NCBI GenBank assembly: GCA_035315885.1 | Contig: DATFXM010000065.1 | Span: 1-64,000, forward strand | Source of the DNA: DATFXM01 sp035315885 | Lineage (GTDB): Bacteria; Acidobacteriota; Blastocatellia; UBA7656 | Reading direction: 5' to 3' | Length of the DNA: 64,000 nucleotides | Part shown: positions 8,429-17,040 of the stretch, in pieces | How positions within the stretch are numbered: the stretch's first letter is position 1 | Layout of the letters: each line of letters opens with the position of its first letter | The notes under the pieces: generated by a model | The model's database searches: none | Told to the model about the DNA's origin: nothing | What the model saw: only the letters and a program-made list of their open reading frames with translations | Program-made: the position numbers and the translations under genes

Positions 8429-11001
8429 GCGGGAATTCCACGCCCGACTCGACGTTTTATTCTTCTGATCGGACCACCCGGATTCACGATCGCGTCGCTA
8501 ATCGGGCGGGTAAAACTGAACGCCGCAGACAACGTCCCATCCGGATTGCGAACCTGCAGCATCACCGTTTGACCGGGAGCTATCTTCTTGCCCGTTTTCT
8601 TGGCGATTAGCATTGTCGAAGGACTGCCCTCATCATTGTGAGTCTTCTTCTGCTTGACCCCGTCCATCAACAATGCCGCGCCATCGACGAAGTTGATTCC
8701 GGTCACGATCAGCTTTGCCCCGTTTATCACCGCCGAGTTGATCACCGGTCCGGCTCCTTGAGTTACGGTGAAGCTCTTGTCGGCGATCGCAATGTGACCG
8801 GTCCTCCCAGACGACCCGAGGTTCGCCGCGGCGGAGTAGGAGAAGCTCCCGTTGCCGCTTCCATTTGATCCCGAAGTCACCACAAGCCAGCCCGCGTCGC
8901 TCGATGAGCTCCACGCACAACCGTTAGGCGCGGTCACGGTGATGGTGCCGGCTGCTCCGGTAAATGGAATCGAAATGCTCGAGGAAGATATTGCAAACGT
9001 GCAAAGGATACCGTTTTGAGTGACGGTGTGCACCTGGCCGCCCGCGATGATCTGCGCGACTCGCTGATCGCCGCTGCTGTTAGCAGCGACGGTGTAGCTG
9101 ATTGTGGCCGGCCCGGTGCCCTGCGTTCCCGAGGTAACGGTTACCCACGCAGCAGTAGTTATCGCAGTCCACGAACAGTTGCTCGGGGATTGAATATCAA
9201 CCGTTCCTGAGCCACCTGCCGCCAGGAACGTACGACTGTCGGGCGTCAGAGTAAAGTTACACGTCTGGCCACTTTGAAAAATCGAGTAGGCCTGAGATTG
9301 CACCGTAACAGACCCGGTCCTCGCATTTGGGCTGGTGTTCGCACCAACCTGGAGGGAGACCGTTCCGTTACCCGTGCCTTGAGCGCCCGAGCTGATCGTG
9401 ATCCACGAATCGCTCGGCATTGCGGTCCAGTTACAAGTGTCTCCGGCAGATACATTGAAGCTCGATCCGCCTCCCGCAGCGGTGAACTGAGTAGAGCCTG
9501 GCGAGATCCCGTTGACGCAAGTCCCTGAACCGCCCCCGCCCTCGAGGAACGTGGAGATCAGTGGGTAGAAGTCCGAGAACTTCGAATACAGCCCGATGCG
9601 CTGTCCGGTCGCGCAGCTTGCAGGGGACGGCCCGCAACTCAATACTCCGATGACTCCGCTTCCGTCCGAGGCAAACAAGCCAGAGCCGCTCGAGCCAGGC
9701 TCCGTGTTACCGCTGGAGAACGGCACAAGATAACCTCCGAGCAGTCCTACCGCCGGGCAATCAGCTCTACCATTGATCACGCCCCCCGCCGAACGCAGGA
9801 ACGAGCTCAACGAAGGCGGAATTCCGCCGCCCGGGTGATGAAGCCCGAACACATCCGTTCCGTCGCCTCTTGGGTTGGGATCCCATCCGACGAACAACAC
9901 TCCACCAGGTAACGGGCCTTGTATTCTCAACAGTGTTTCGTCCGAAGATTGACTGGTGACCAACATCGTTGCGCCGGAGGTGCTCACGGATGACTGCCGA
10001 AGCGTTGAGCCGTTGCACATGGTTGTTTGGTAAAACCAGTAGGTCACGACGGTCCGCGCGGCGGCTTCATTGTTCACACAATGAGCCGCAGTCAAAAAGA
10101 ACGGGGTGTGATCGAGGGTGCGGTTGTTTAATAGTGTGCCGGTGCATACGAAAGATCCGGCGCCCGGGTCCGTGAAAAAAATGCGTCCGACTCCGTCTTT
10201 CTCGCCGAAGCTTCCGCATGACGCGTCGACCTCACAGCTCAGAATCTGCGGCGCGAATGGACTGTCATCGAGACCGGTAAGAAGATGCGAGAGTTCGGCT
10301 ACCGTCACGTGCGAACGATTTCGTTTTGAGGCTATCAAGTGCTCGACTATCGCCGTATCACCTTCGACCACATCGGCCCAGAAATCTCCGTTGCCGAACG
10401 GTCCTTTCCCAGCATATGGACCCGCGACGTGACTGTTCGGCCCCGAGCCATACACAAAAAGTTGATCGCCGTCGGGAAGATCTATGTCTTTGAAATGCAG
10501 CCTCAGTCCGTGTGCGCCCTCCGACCTCACGGAAAACACTCGAAGTCGAGTTCCGTCCGGGTTCCTGACGGTCACCGATTGGGAGTCCAGGTCCGGGTCT
10601 ACCGGGCGGCCGACGCCCACCTGGTTATCGGCCAGACCGCTCAACGCACCGGGCGCGAGCGGACCCATTTCGTACACCGGGGATACGTCGTCTACCGCAA
10701 TCTGATAGCGCGCGCTGGGCAGTTCGAACGTAGAGCGCGTAGCCGTCAGTTGTCTTGTGAAGGCCGGCGTGGTCAGGGAGCCGAGCGGCGAAATACGACC
10801 GGGCGGCTGTTGAGAAGCGGAGGTTCTGGCCGCACCGGCAGTCAGAACCAACGCGGCCATCACCGAAAGAGCCAACAGCAGCAGCAGGCGAAATGACATG
10901 CCCGACTCTTGCCGGAAAAGGCGTCGCGGCGCGTTGGATGAAAGACTGTGGCGTTGAACAGACGATGGTGAAGTCGAACGCGACCTAAACTTCTGAATCA
11001 T
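8416..11001 (-). CDS. Secreted lysyl-endopeptidase-like serine protease with BACON domains
   Basis: An exported trypsin-fold (S1) protease of 861 residues. The start at 11001 has GGAG seven nt upstream. A hydrophobic export segment (FRLLLLLALSVMAALVLTAG) lies at about 37-56. The catalytic triad is His307 in LTAAHC, a probable Asp354 (SSDETLL) and Ser438 in EPGSSGSGL. The spacing and the CEVDASCG region resemble Achromobacter lysyl endopeptidase. Three BACON-type beta repeats follow at about 475-745, each with the pattern CxW…W(I/V/L)xxxSGxxGxGxGxxS. An IPT/TIG-like segment with KLIVTGINF comes near the end. BACON domains are usually read as carbohydrate- or mucin-binding, so surface attachment is an inference. 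An upstream extension to 11094 is less likely. Confidence 0.9.
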   Translation of the reverse strand: MIQKFRSRSTSPSSVQRHSLSSNAPRRLFRQESGMSFRLLLLLALSVMAALVLTAGAARTSASQQPPGRISPLGSLTTPAFTRQLTATRSTFELPSARYQIAVDDVSPVYEMGPLAPGALSGLADNQVGVGRPVDPDLDSQSVTVRNPDGTRLRVFSVRSEGAHGLRLHFKDIDLPDGDQLFVYGSGPNSHVAGPYAGKGPFGNGDFWADVVEGDTAIVEHLIASKRNRSHVTVAELSHLLTGLDDSPFAPQILSCEVDASCGSFGEKDGVGRIFFTDPGAGSFVCTGTLLNNRTLDHTPFFLTAAHCVNNEAAARTVVTYWFYQTTMCNGSTLRQSSVSTSGATMLVTSQSSDETLLRIQGPLPGGVLFVGWDPNPRGDGTDVFGLHHPGGGIPPSLSSFLRSAGGVINGRADCPAVGLLGGYLVPFSSGNTEPGSSGSGLFASDGSGVIGVLSCGPSPASCATGQRIGLYSKFSDFYPLISTFLEGGGGSGTCVNGISPGSTQFTAAGGGSSFNVSAGDTCNWTAMPSDSWITISSGAQGTGNGTVSLQVGANTSPNARTGSVTVQSQAYSIFQSGQTCNFTLTPDSRTFLAAGGSGTVDIQSPSNCSWTAITTAAWVTVTSGTQGTGPATISYTVAANSSGDQRVAQIIAGGQVHTVTQNGILCTFAISSSSISIPFTGAAGTITVTAPNGCAWSSSSDAGWLVVTSGSNGSGNGSFSYSAAANLGSSGRTGHIAIADKSFTVTQGAGPVINSAVINGAKLIVTGINFVDGAALLMDGVKQKKTHNDEGSPSTMLIAKKTGKKIAPGQTVMLQVRNPDGTLSAAFSFTRPISDAIVNPGGPIRRIKRRVGRGIPAQVN

Positions 11002-11239
11002 CAACAGCTCCCAAATAAGCGCCTGGGGGGAGTAAGCGCGGCATACCAAAGGCTGTCCAGTGGATGTGACGGACTCGCCTTTTTGACAGTTCAATTATCA
11101 AGCTTGAGTCGGACACCGTGAGGTCCACACCGTTATACTTGAACCCTTTAATCGTTGCAACGAAAAAAGGGGCGTCGTCATTCTTTGACTCTCACAAAAT
11201 GAGTTTGGGTTGTCTCTCGATGCGCGACTAGATAAAGTC

Positions 11240-11320
11240 TGGTTTCACGCAAAGGTCGCAAAGCCTTGCAAAGAACGCAATGGCTGTGGCTTTGCGTTCT
11301 TTGCGAGTCCTTGCGCTTTT
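11240..11320. repeat. Intergenic palindromic element D, copy 1
   Basis: Part of the 454-bp gap (11002-11455) upstream of recQ. An imperfect inverted repeat: GGTTTCACGCAAAGGTCGC and GCAAAGAACGC on the left, then GCGTTCTTTGCGAGTCCTTG on the right around a short loop. It can be read in frame with recQ, but its palindromic nature shows it is not the recQ N-terminus. A second copy is at 31457-31537. Apart from this element and a weak AT-rich stretch at 11090-11140, nothing else is apparent in the gap. Confidence 0.85.
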
Positions 11321-11455
11321 GCTTTATATCAACGCGGGTTGGTGGCTAATAACCGGGACGGCGCCTATCACCGAAAAAAGTACTCAACAAGCCTTGCTGC
11401 GTGGTATTGTGTTTGGTCCGCACAAGACACCCCGAAGTTCGTCAGGCAGGTAAGC

Positions 11456-13738
11456 TTGAACCATCCGGATTCACCCAACGAAGCTCTCCACAGGTACTTC
11501 GGTTTCGGCGAGTTCCGTGAGGGACAGCGCGAGGTCATTGAGTCTGTTCTGGCGGGCACGGACTCAATCGTGGTGATGCCCACTGGCGGGGGAAAGTCCC
11601 TCTGTTACCAACTTCCGGCGATGATGCGTCCGGGAGTTGCCGTAGTCGTTTCCCCGCTCATTGCCCTGATGAAGGATCAAGTGGATCAGCTCGTCGCGCG
11701 CGGGCTCCCCACTACTTTCATCAACAGCTCGCTTAGTTATCCGGAGACCAATCGCCGTCTGAGCGAGATTCGCCGAGGATTGTACAAGCTGGTCTACGTA
11801 GCACCTGAACGCTTCAGAAGCGGCGCCTTTGTCGACTCTCTGTCGGACCTGAAACTGAACCTGTTTGCGGTCGATGAGGCGCATTGCATTTCGCACTGGG
11901 GACACGATTTCAGGCCGGACTATTTGCGGCTCGGCGAGGCAGCTCGCAGGTTGGGTCGTCCGCCTATGATCGGGCTGACCGCAACTGCCACGGCACAAGT
12001 CAGAAACGACATTCGCCAACAACTCGATTTGAATGATCCGAGGGTGTTCGTTGCCGGTTTTGACCGGCCAAACCTGCGGCTTCGCGTAGTTCACACGGAT
12101 ACCGAGATTGAGAAGCTCGATACGCTCAAGCATGTTGTTGCAGGCACGAGAGGGTCCGGCATCATCTACGCCGCGACTCGCAAGAGTGTCGAACAGATTT
12201 GCGCGCGGCTCAAGATGGCAGGCGCTTTTGTAGAGCCGTACCACGCGGGCATGACTGAACCGGAACGTACTCGATCGCAGAATGCATTCATGTCCGGTAA
12301 GGTCCAGGCGGTCGTTGCGACTAATGCTTTTGGAATGGGCATAGACAAAGCCGACACGCGTTTTGTTGTTCACTATCATCTGCCGGGTTCGATTGAGGCG
12401 TACTATCAGGAGATTGGGCGTGCCGGACGCGACGGTTTGAATGCCGACTGTGTCCTTCTGTTCAACTACGCTGACACCCGTACTCACCAGTTCTTCATAG
12501 AGGGCAATCATCCGCCGCCGAATTTGATTCGAGAAGTCTACGACGAGCTGTTCTCCTATGGAGTTGACCAGCTCGAACTGAGCGCAAAGGAGATCGCAAA
12601 GGCCCTCGATATTAGAAACGAAATGTCGGTGTCTTCGGCATTGATGGTGCTCGAACGGGCGGGTCACGTCGAGCGCGGCAGACGCGGAGATGCGACGATA
12701 ATTGGTTGGTTGAGAATGAGGCCTGACGCTGCCATTGAGGCAGCGGGGGATGAATCAAACGAATCGGCGGTACTGCGGCACCTTGTGTTCAACTGCAATG
12801 CTACTGACGGCGAACAAATCGAGTTGGATATCGCTTCAATCGCGCGGGAGTTATCGCTAAAGGACTGGCAGGTGCGTCGTGCGATGGAGCAGCTTTCGGC
12901 GCGAGGAGTATTCGGTTACCGAAAGGCATTTTCCGGCCGGGGTATCAGGTTGCTGGACAAGCAGCCGGTTCAGGCGCTGAAGTTGAATGACCGCGAGTTG
13001 GCGTCACGCGCTGCGGCTGAGCAGAGAAAGCTCCGGCGCATGATTGACTACTGTTATGAAACCGGCTGTCTTCGACAGTTTGTGCTGAGTTATTTTGGGG
13101 ATCCCAAACGGCTTGATCGCTGTGGAACTTGTTCGAGCTGCACTCGCTCACAGCCGGCACGGACAAGAAAGAAACGGGAAGGCGCGGCGAAGCGTGCGAG
13201 CGCCGGAACGCTAAGCATCGCGACATCAGGTTCTGGGTCATTGCCGCCGGCAACCCAGCTCGATGACTTTATTGTTCAGACGGCGCCTTCGGGAGCGGAA
13301 CTTCGCGAGCGGTTAAAGTCTCGATCGGAGGCGAATGCACGACGTGCCGAGACCACGGGCGACGGAGCGAATGGGGAGCCTGAAGGATCAGGGTCGGGGC
13401 GGGCGCTCAATGGGGAGGAAACCCTGGCGGTTAGAAAGATTTTGAGCTGCATCGCCCGAATGAACGGTCGATTCGGGAAGGGAACGGTGGTTGCGGTTTT
13501 GCGTGGGTCGATGTCAAAGCAGGTGGTTGAGAATCATCTGGATAAACTCTCCACGCATGGGTTGCTGAGATTGCTGTCTCAGGATGAGCTGAACGGCTAC
13601 ATCAAGGCTCTGATCAAGGCGGGTTGTATTGGGGTGTCAAAGGGGCTCTATCCGACGATCACCCTCACGGAGTTTGGTCGCGAAGTCATGCACGAGCGCG
13701 CGAAAGTTCGGCTGGAGATGAGAAGTGCTGAGTGCTGA
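11456..13738 (+). CDS. recQ: RecQ-family ATP-dependent DNA helicase, rearranged C-terminal half
   Basis: A 3'-5' DNA helicase acting in recombination and fork repair. The best start is TTG at 11456, four to five nt after AGGCAGG; the frame is open back to 11210 only through a palindromic repeat. The core has Walker A TGGGKS (near 43), VDEAHCISHWG (near 140), motif IV-VI blocks and QEIGRAGRDG (near 315). About 155 residues are then inserted, with two winged-helix-like stretches (LSAKEIAKALDI and IARELSLKDWQVRRAMEQL). Next comes the zinc site (YCYETGC…RCGTCSSC, near 530-560), a 90-residue polar linker, and an RQC-like winged helix (about 655-745). The HRDC domain is missing. The last codons, SAEC-stop, are repeat-derived. 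Confidence 0.93.
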   Translation: MNHPDSPNEALHRYFGFGEFREGQREVIESVLAGTDSIVVMPTGGGKSLCYQLPAMMRPGVAVVVSPLIALMKDQVDQLVARGLPTTFINSSLSYPETNRRLSEIRRGLYKLVYVAPERFRSGAFVDSLSDLKLNLFAVDEAHCISHWGHDFRPDYLRLGEAARRLGRPPMIGLTATATAQVRNDIRQQLDLNDPRVFVAGFDRPNLRLRVVHTDTEIEKLDTLKHVVAGTRGSGIIYAATRKSVEQICARLKMAGAFVEPYHAGMTEPERTRSQNAFMSGKVQAVVATNAFGMGIDKADTRFVVHYHLPGSIEAYYQEIGRAGRDGLNADCVLLFNYADTRTHQFFIEGNHPPPNLIREVYDELFSYGVDQLELSAKEIAKALDIRNEMSVSSALMVLERAGHVERGRRGDATIIGWLRMRPDAAIEAAGDESNESAVLRHLVFNCNATDGEQIELDIASIARELSLKDWQVRRAMEQLSARGVFGYRKAFSGRGIRLLDKQPVQALKLNDRELASRAAAEQRKLRRMIDYCYETGCLRQFVLSYFGDPKRLDRCGTCSSCTRSQPARTRKKREGAAKRASAGTLSIATSGSGSLPPATQLDDFIVQTAPSGAELRERLKSRSEANARRAETTGDGANGEPEGSGSGRALNGEETLAVRKILSCIARMNGRFGKGTVVAVLRGSMSKQVVENHLDKLSTHGLLRLLSQDELNGYIKALIKAGCIGVSKGLYPTITLTEFGREVMHERAKVRLEMRSAEC

Positions 13739-13862
13739 GTGCTGAGTGCTGAGTTGCAAACCCTTCGGGTTTGAATCAGTCTTTTGAACTGTCACCCAGG
13801 GTAGCTGCGGGCGGTACCCCTTCGGGGTGGAAACTCAGCACTCAGGACTCAGCACTCAGCAC
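13725..13862. repeat. Heptamer arms with hairpins between recQ and rho
   Basis: Four GTGCTGA heptamers (13725-13752), the second giving the recQ stop. They are followed by the perfect stem CAAACCC-ttc-GGGTTTG (13757-13773) and a T-rich tail, which may act as a terminator. Then come a piece of element B (CCCAGGGTAGC… and ACCCC-ttc-GGGGT) and a right arm of CACTCAG/GACTCAG heptamers (13833-13862) complementary to the left arm. Confidence 0.88.
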
Positions 13863-13928
13863 TTCCCTTGCGTCAGTCATCCACTGAATAGTAAGTTGTC
13901 ACCAGTTTTCTGATTCCAGATGCACAAG

Positions 13929-13957
13929 TTGACGGCTTACGTTTCAGACACGATAAC
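13929..13957 (+). promoter_or_regulatory. Candidate sigma-70 type promoter for rho
   Basis: TTGACG at 13929-13934 and GATAAC at 13952-13957 are separated by 17 nt, matching five and four of six consensus positions. It lies about 50 nt before the preferred rho start, just after the recQ-rho repeat block. Pattern match only. Confidence 0.45.
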
Positions 13958-14008
13958 CTTGTGACCTCGGTTCCGTGCGTAAACAACGTCAATTTCGGTC
14001 AGGAGAGA

Positions 14009-15136
14009 ATGACAGACCAGCAACCTGCATCGGGTGTACTCGAAATGAACTCAAAGGGCTTTGGGTTTCTTCGGCAGGCCGGAGCTAACTACCTCCCATC
14101 GCCCAAAGACGTCTTCGTTCCGCGCAGCCTTATTCAAAAATATTCGCTGCGCGAAGGCGTTCATATTGTCGGCTCCGCAAGCCCGGGCACGGACCAAAGA
14201 GGCCGCTCCAAGGCGAACCAGCTCGATTCAATTGAGAAGATCAACGAATGCGATCCCGAGCCTTATACAAAGGCTCCCGAGTTCACCAAGCTGACAAGCG
14301 TCGATCCGGTTGAGCGTCTTGAGCTCTCCGCGGGCAACGATGATATGTCGATGCGAGTCCTCGACCTCATTGCGCCAATCGGAAAGGGTCAGCGCGGCTT
14401 GATAGTTGCCCCGCCCAAGACTGGTAAGACAACCCTAATCGAACAGATCGCCGAATCAGTGGCCGACAACCATCCCGAGTGTCACCTCGTGGTTCTGCTC
14501 GTAGACGAAAGACCCGAAGAAGTCACCCATATGAAACGGCGCGTTCGCGGTGAAGTGATCGCCTCCTCGGCAGACCAGAGCGGCGAGCTCCATCTCCAGA
14601 TCGCTCGCCTCGTTCACGAACGGGTGAAACGTATGGTCGAGTGCAGGCAGGATGTAGTAATGCTCCTAGATTCGATCACCCGGCTTGCGCGCGCGGCCAA
14701 TCGCGAGACTAGCCGCCGAGGTCGAACCATGAGCGGAGGCGTAGACTCGCGAGCTCTCGAGTTCCCGCGCCGGTTCTTTGGCGCCGCACGAAAGGCAGAA
14801 GAGGGAGGCTCACTGACGATCATCGGGACCGCCCTGATCGACACCGGCAGCCAGATGGACGAAGTAATATTTCAGGAGTTCAAGGGAACAGGAAACCTCG
14901 AAATCGTGCTGGATCGAAAGCTCGCCGAGCGGCGCATCTTTCCAGCCATCGACATCTCCAAATCGGGAACGCGTAAGGAAGAGAAACTCTTCGATGCGGC
15001 TTCGATGCCGAAGATCAACGCCCTGCGCCGGGCGCTTGCAGGAAAGAAAGCTGTAGAAGCGATGGAGTTGTTGCTGGGTAGACTGCAAAAGACGCCCAAC
15101 AACCCGGAATTTCTGGCGATGATTGCCGCCGGATGA
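14009..15136 (+). CDS. rho: Transcription termination factor Rho, lacking the N-terminal helical domain
   Basis: Hexameric RNA-dependent ATPase that ends transcription. The ATG at 14009 has AGGAGAGA directly upstream and gives 376 residues, against about 420 in E. coli. A GTG at 13961 would add only 16 residues. The protein begins almost directly with the RNA-binding cold-shock-like domain (SGVLEMNSKGFGFLR), so the N-terminal helical (Rho_N) subdomain is missing. Walker A PPKTGKTT lies near 135, then LLVDERPEEVT (near 172), the Q-loop/R-loop segments, and SGGVDSRALEFPRRFFGAAR. A C-terminal KINALRRALAGKKAVEAMELL stretch follows. The C45 hydrolase gene starts 58 nt downstream and may be cotranscribed. 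Confidence 0.96.
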   Translation: MTDQQPASGVLEMNSKGFGFLRQAGANYLPSPKDVFVPRSLIQKYSLREGVHIVGSASPGTDQRGRSKANQLDSIEKINECDPEPYTKAPEFTKLTSVDPVERLELSAGNDDMSMRVLDLIAPIGKGQRGLIVAPPKTGKTTLIEQIAESVADNHPECHLVVLLVDERPEEVTHMKRRVRGEVIASSADQSGELHLQIARLVHERVKRMVECRQDVVMLLDSITRLARAANRETSRRGRTMSGGVDSRALEFPRRFFGAARKAEEGGSLTIIGTALIDTGSQMDEVIFQEFKGTGNLEIVLDRKLAERRIFPAIDISKSGTRKEEKLFDAASMPKINALRRALAGKKAVEAMELLLGRLQKTPNNPEFLAMIAAG

Positions 15137-15194
15137 GAGAAGTCGCGCGGCTTGGAACCTACCGGCCTCACCTCAAACAACCGCGGAGGTAGTT

Positions 15195-16640
15195 ATGAAT
15201 CGGCTCATGCGTTTAGTTTCGGTCACCTTGCTGGCTGGGATCATCGCGACCACCGGCAGCTCGTGGTCTCCGGTTGCCGTCGCTTCGGCTTCGCCGGCTG
15301 ACTCGCTTTCAAAAGCCAGCCGCACCGAACGCGGGGGATGGATCTACCTGCACCTCGAGGGCTCGCCGGAAGAAATCGGATATCAGCACGGTTGGCTCCT
15401 TGCAAAAGAGATTGGTGAGGCGCTGAGAGTCTTCAAGGAATATCTGAAGCACGTAACGGATCACGATTGGCAGTTCTACCGAAACACCTCTCGCGATCTG
15501 TTCTGGAACAAGATCGGCGATGAGTATCAAAAGGAAATCGCCGGCATAGCGCGCGGTGCATTCGCGCGCGGCGTCAAGGTGGACACTGATGACATCCTTG
15601 CAATGAACGGGTGGATGGAGCTTGCGTTCTACTACATCCCGACGCTCAAGGATGCGCGCGCTGACAATCCGGAACTGCATCAGTCGCCGCCACCGGCCTG
15701 TTCCGCGTTTGTTGCAACCGGAAGCTGGACGAAGGACGGCAGCATCGTCATGGCGCACAACAACTGGGTCGACTATCTGATCGGTCGAAACTGGAACATC
15801 ATGATTGACCTGAAGCCCGCGTCTGGTCATCGAATATTGATGGACTCGTTTCCAGGCACCATCCATTCCGGGGACGATTTTTATGTGACAGATGCGGGAT
15901 TGATGGTAACCGAAACGACGATCAGCGATTTCAAGGGATTCGACACCGCAGGACTGCCTGAGTTCTATCGTATTCGCAAGGCTACGCAGTACGCTGACAA
16001 CATCGACGATTGGCTGAAAGTAATGATGGATCATCCAAACGGCGGTTATGCGAACGATTGGCTGATTGGAGATCGAAAGACTGGAGAAATCGCTCGGCTC
16101 GAGAACGGAATAAAGAACAACATCGTCGAGCGGACGAAAGACGGTTACTACGTTGGTTCAAACTTCCCGGTCCACGAAAAAACAACACGCGAGGAGACGA
16201 CTTTCAAATCCGACGACGCAAACAACGGCGCCAATGCCCGGCATGTGCGTTGGGACCAGTTGATGAGAGAGAACAAGGGCAAGATCGACGTCGCGCTTGC
16301 GAAGAAGATGGAAGCTGATCATTACGACGTGGTACGCAAGCGATGGGTTGGGTCGGGCAAGACTCTGTGCGGCCACGTCGATATGGATGAGCAAGGGGCG
16401 GGCGGAGACTGGCGGGCGTTTTATCCGGGCGGCGCTTCAAACGCTAAGGCAACCGACAGCCATCTGTCCGAGCAGATGAAAATGTGGGCGATCGCCGGGC
16501 ACGCGTGCGGTAGTGAATTCAAGCTCGACGCTTTTCTTCGCTCGCATCCGGAGTACGAATGGCAGCGAACTATTGCCGGCGACATGCCCAGCGGTCCTTG
16601 GACACTGTTTTCGATAACTAATGTAGCCACGCGCCGGTAA
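15195..16640 (+). CDS. Secreted C45-type Ntn hydrolase (phospholipase B-like / acyltransferase family)
   Basis: A 481-residue protein with an N-terminal signal segment (MRLVSVTLLAGIIATTGSSW). It has the hallmarks of the C45/phospholipase-B-like Ntn-hydrolase group: GSPEEIGYQHGWLLAKEI near 48, and a candidate autoprocessing nucleophile Cys169 in PPPACSAFVATGSWTKDG. AHNNWVDY (near 187) and the late GHACG segment follow. Members cleave themselves before the Cys and then hydrolyse amide or ester bonds; the substrate cannot be predicted here. The start at 15195 is chosen because GGAGGT lies four nt upstream and the signal peptide follows. A palindromic repeat (element C) starts right after the stop. 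Confidence 0.85.
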   Translation: MNRLMRLVSVTLLAGIIATTGSSWSPVAVASASPADSLSKASRTERGGWIYLHLEGSPEEIGYQHGWLLAKEIGEALRVFKEYLKHVTDHDWQFYRNTSRDLFWNKIGDEYQKEIAGIARGAFARGVKVDTDDILAMNGWMELAFYYIPTLKDARADNPELHQSPPPACSAFVATGSWTKDGSIVMAHNNWVDYLIGRNWNIMIDLKPASGHRILMDSFPGTIHSGDDFYVTDAGLMVTETTISDFKGFDTAGLPEFYRIRKATQYADNIDDWLKVMMDHPNGGYANDWLIGDRKTGEIARLENGIKNNIVERTKDGYYVGSNFPVHEKTTREETTFKSDDANNGANARHVRWDQLMRENKGKIDVALAKKMEADHYDVVRKRWVGSGKTLCGHVDMDEQGAGGDWRAFYPGGASNAKATDSHLSEQMKMWAIAGHACGSEFKLDAFLRSHPEYEWQRTIAGDMPSGPWTLFSITNVATRR

Positions 16641-16836
16641 GAGGCGGAAGGGCGAAGGGAAGACGCCGAGACGACGCGGAGAGGAGAGGCGCGGAGACGG
16701 GGAACAGGGACGCGGAGAAAGGGACGTCGGAGTTCTCTGTCGCCCCATCGCGCCTTCGACCATTCGGCCCTTCTTTTCTCTCCGCGTCCCCGTTTCCCGT
16801 CTCCGTGTCTCTCCTCTCCGCGTCGTCTTGCTTGCC
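16641..16836. repeat. Large purine/pyrimidine palindrome (element C), copy 1
   Basis: About 195 bp that starts one nt after the stop of the C45 gene and ends at the stop of the small membrane protein gene. The left half is purine-rich (GCGGAGAGGAG, GACGCGGAG) and the right half is its approximate complement (CTCTCCGCGTCCCCG, CTCCTCTCCGCGTCG). The two could fold into one long imperfect hairpin between two convergent genes. Other copies lie at 28805-29012, 30206-30352 and 40960-41150; a right half only is at 17245-17335. Confidence 0.85.
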
Positions 16837-17040
16837 CTATCCTATCGGCAGTATCACTTGTGGCTTGTTGATGTTTATATCGATCTCGTGTTTCGAAGGA
16901 CCAAACATCCGGCTGAATGCGCCGGTGAAGTAGAGCACGAACAGTAGCACAATCAGAAACAGTACTGCTGCCAGGGCGACGGTTGCCCCGCTTCCGCCGC
17001 CGTCCGAGTGAAAATGTTCTTCGATGATTCTATCCGGCAT
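16837..17040 (-). CDS. Small single-span membrane protein
   Basis: A 67-residue protein supported by a strong Shine-Dalgarno (CAGGAGG, seven nt before the ATG) and by its clear make-up. An acidic/His N-terminus with IIEEHFHSDGGG leads to one membrane helix (VALAAVLFLIVLLFVLYFTGAF, about 21-42), then a short tail with HEIDININKP. N-in/C-out is possible but not certain. I do not recognise a named family; the tail pattern DINxNxP suggests a conserved extracytoplasmic peptide. It is transcribed away from asnS and converges with the C45 gene. Confidence 0.72.
   Translation of the reverse strand: MPDRIIEEHFHSDGGGSGATVALAAVLFLIVLLFVLYFTGAFSRMFGPSKHEIDININKPQVILPIG

Noticed and set aside
11210..11455. 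N-terminal extension of RecQ
   Set aside because: It runs through palindromic element D and has no ribosome site; helicase homology begins after 11456.
11564..12667. 367-codon open frame on the minus strand inside recQ
   Set aside because: Antisense shadow of the helicase gene; its translation has no recognisable domain and the recQ frame carries all motifs.
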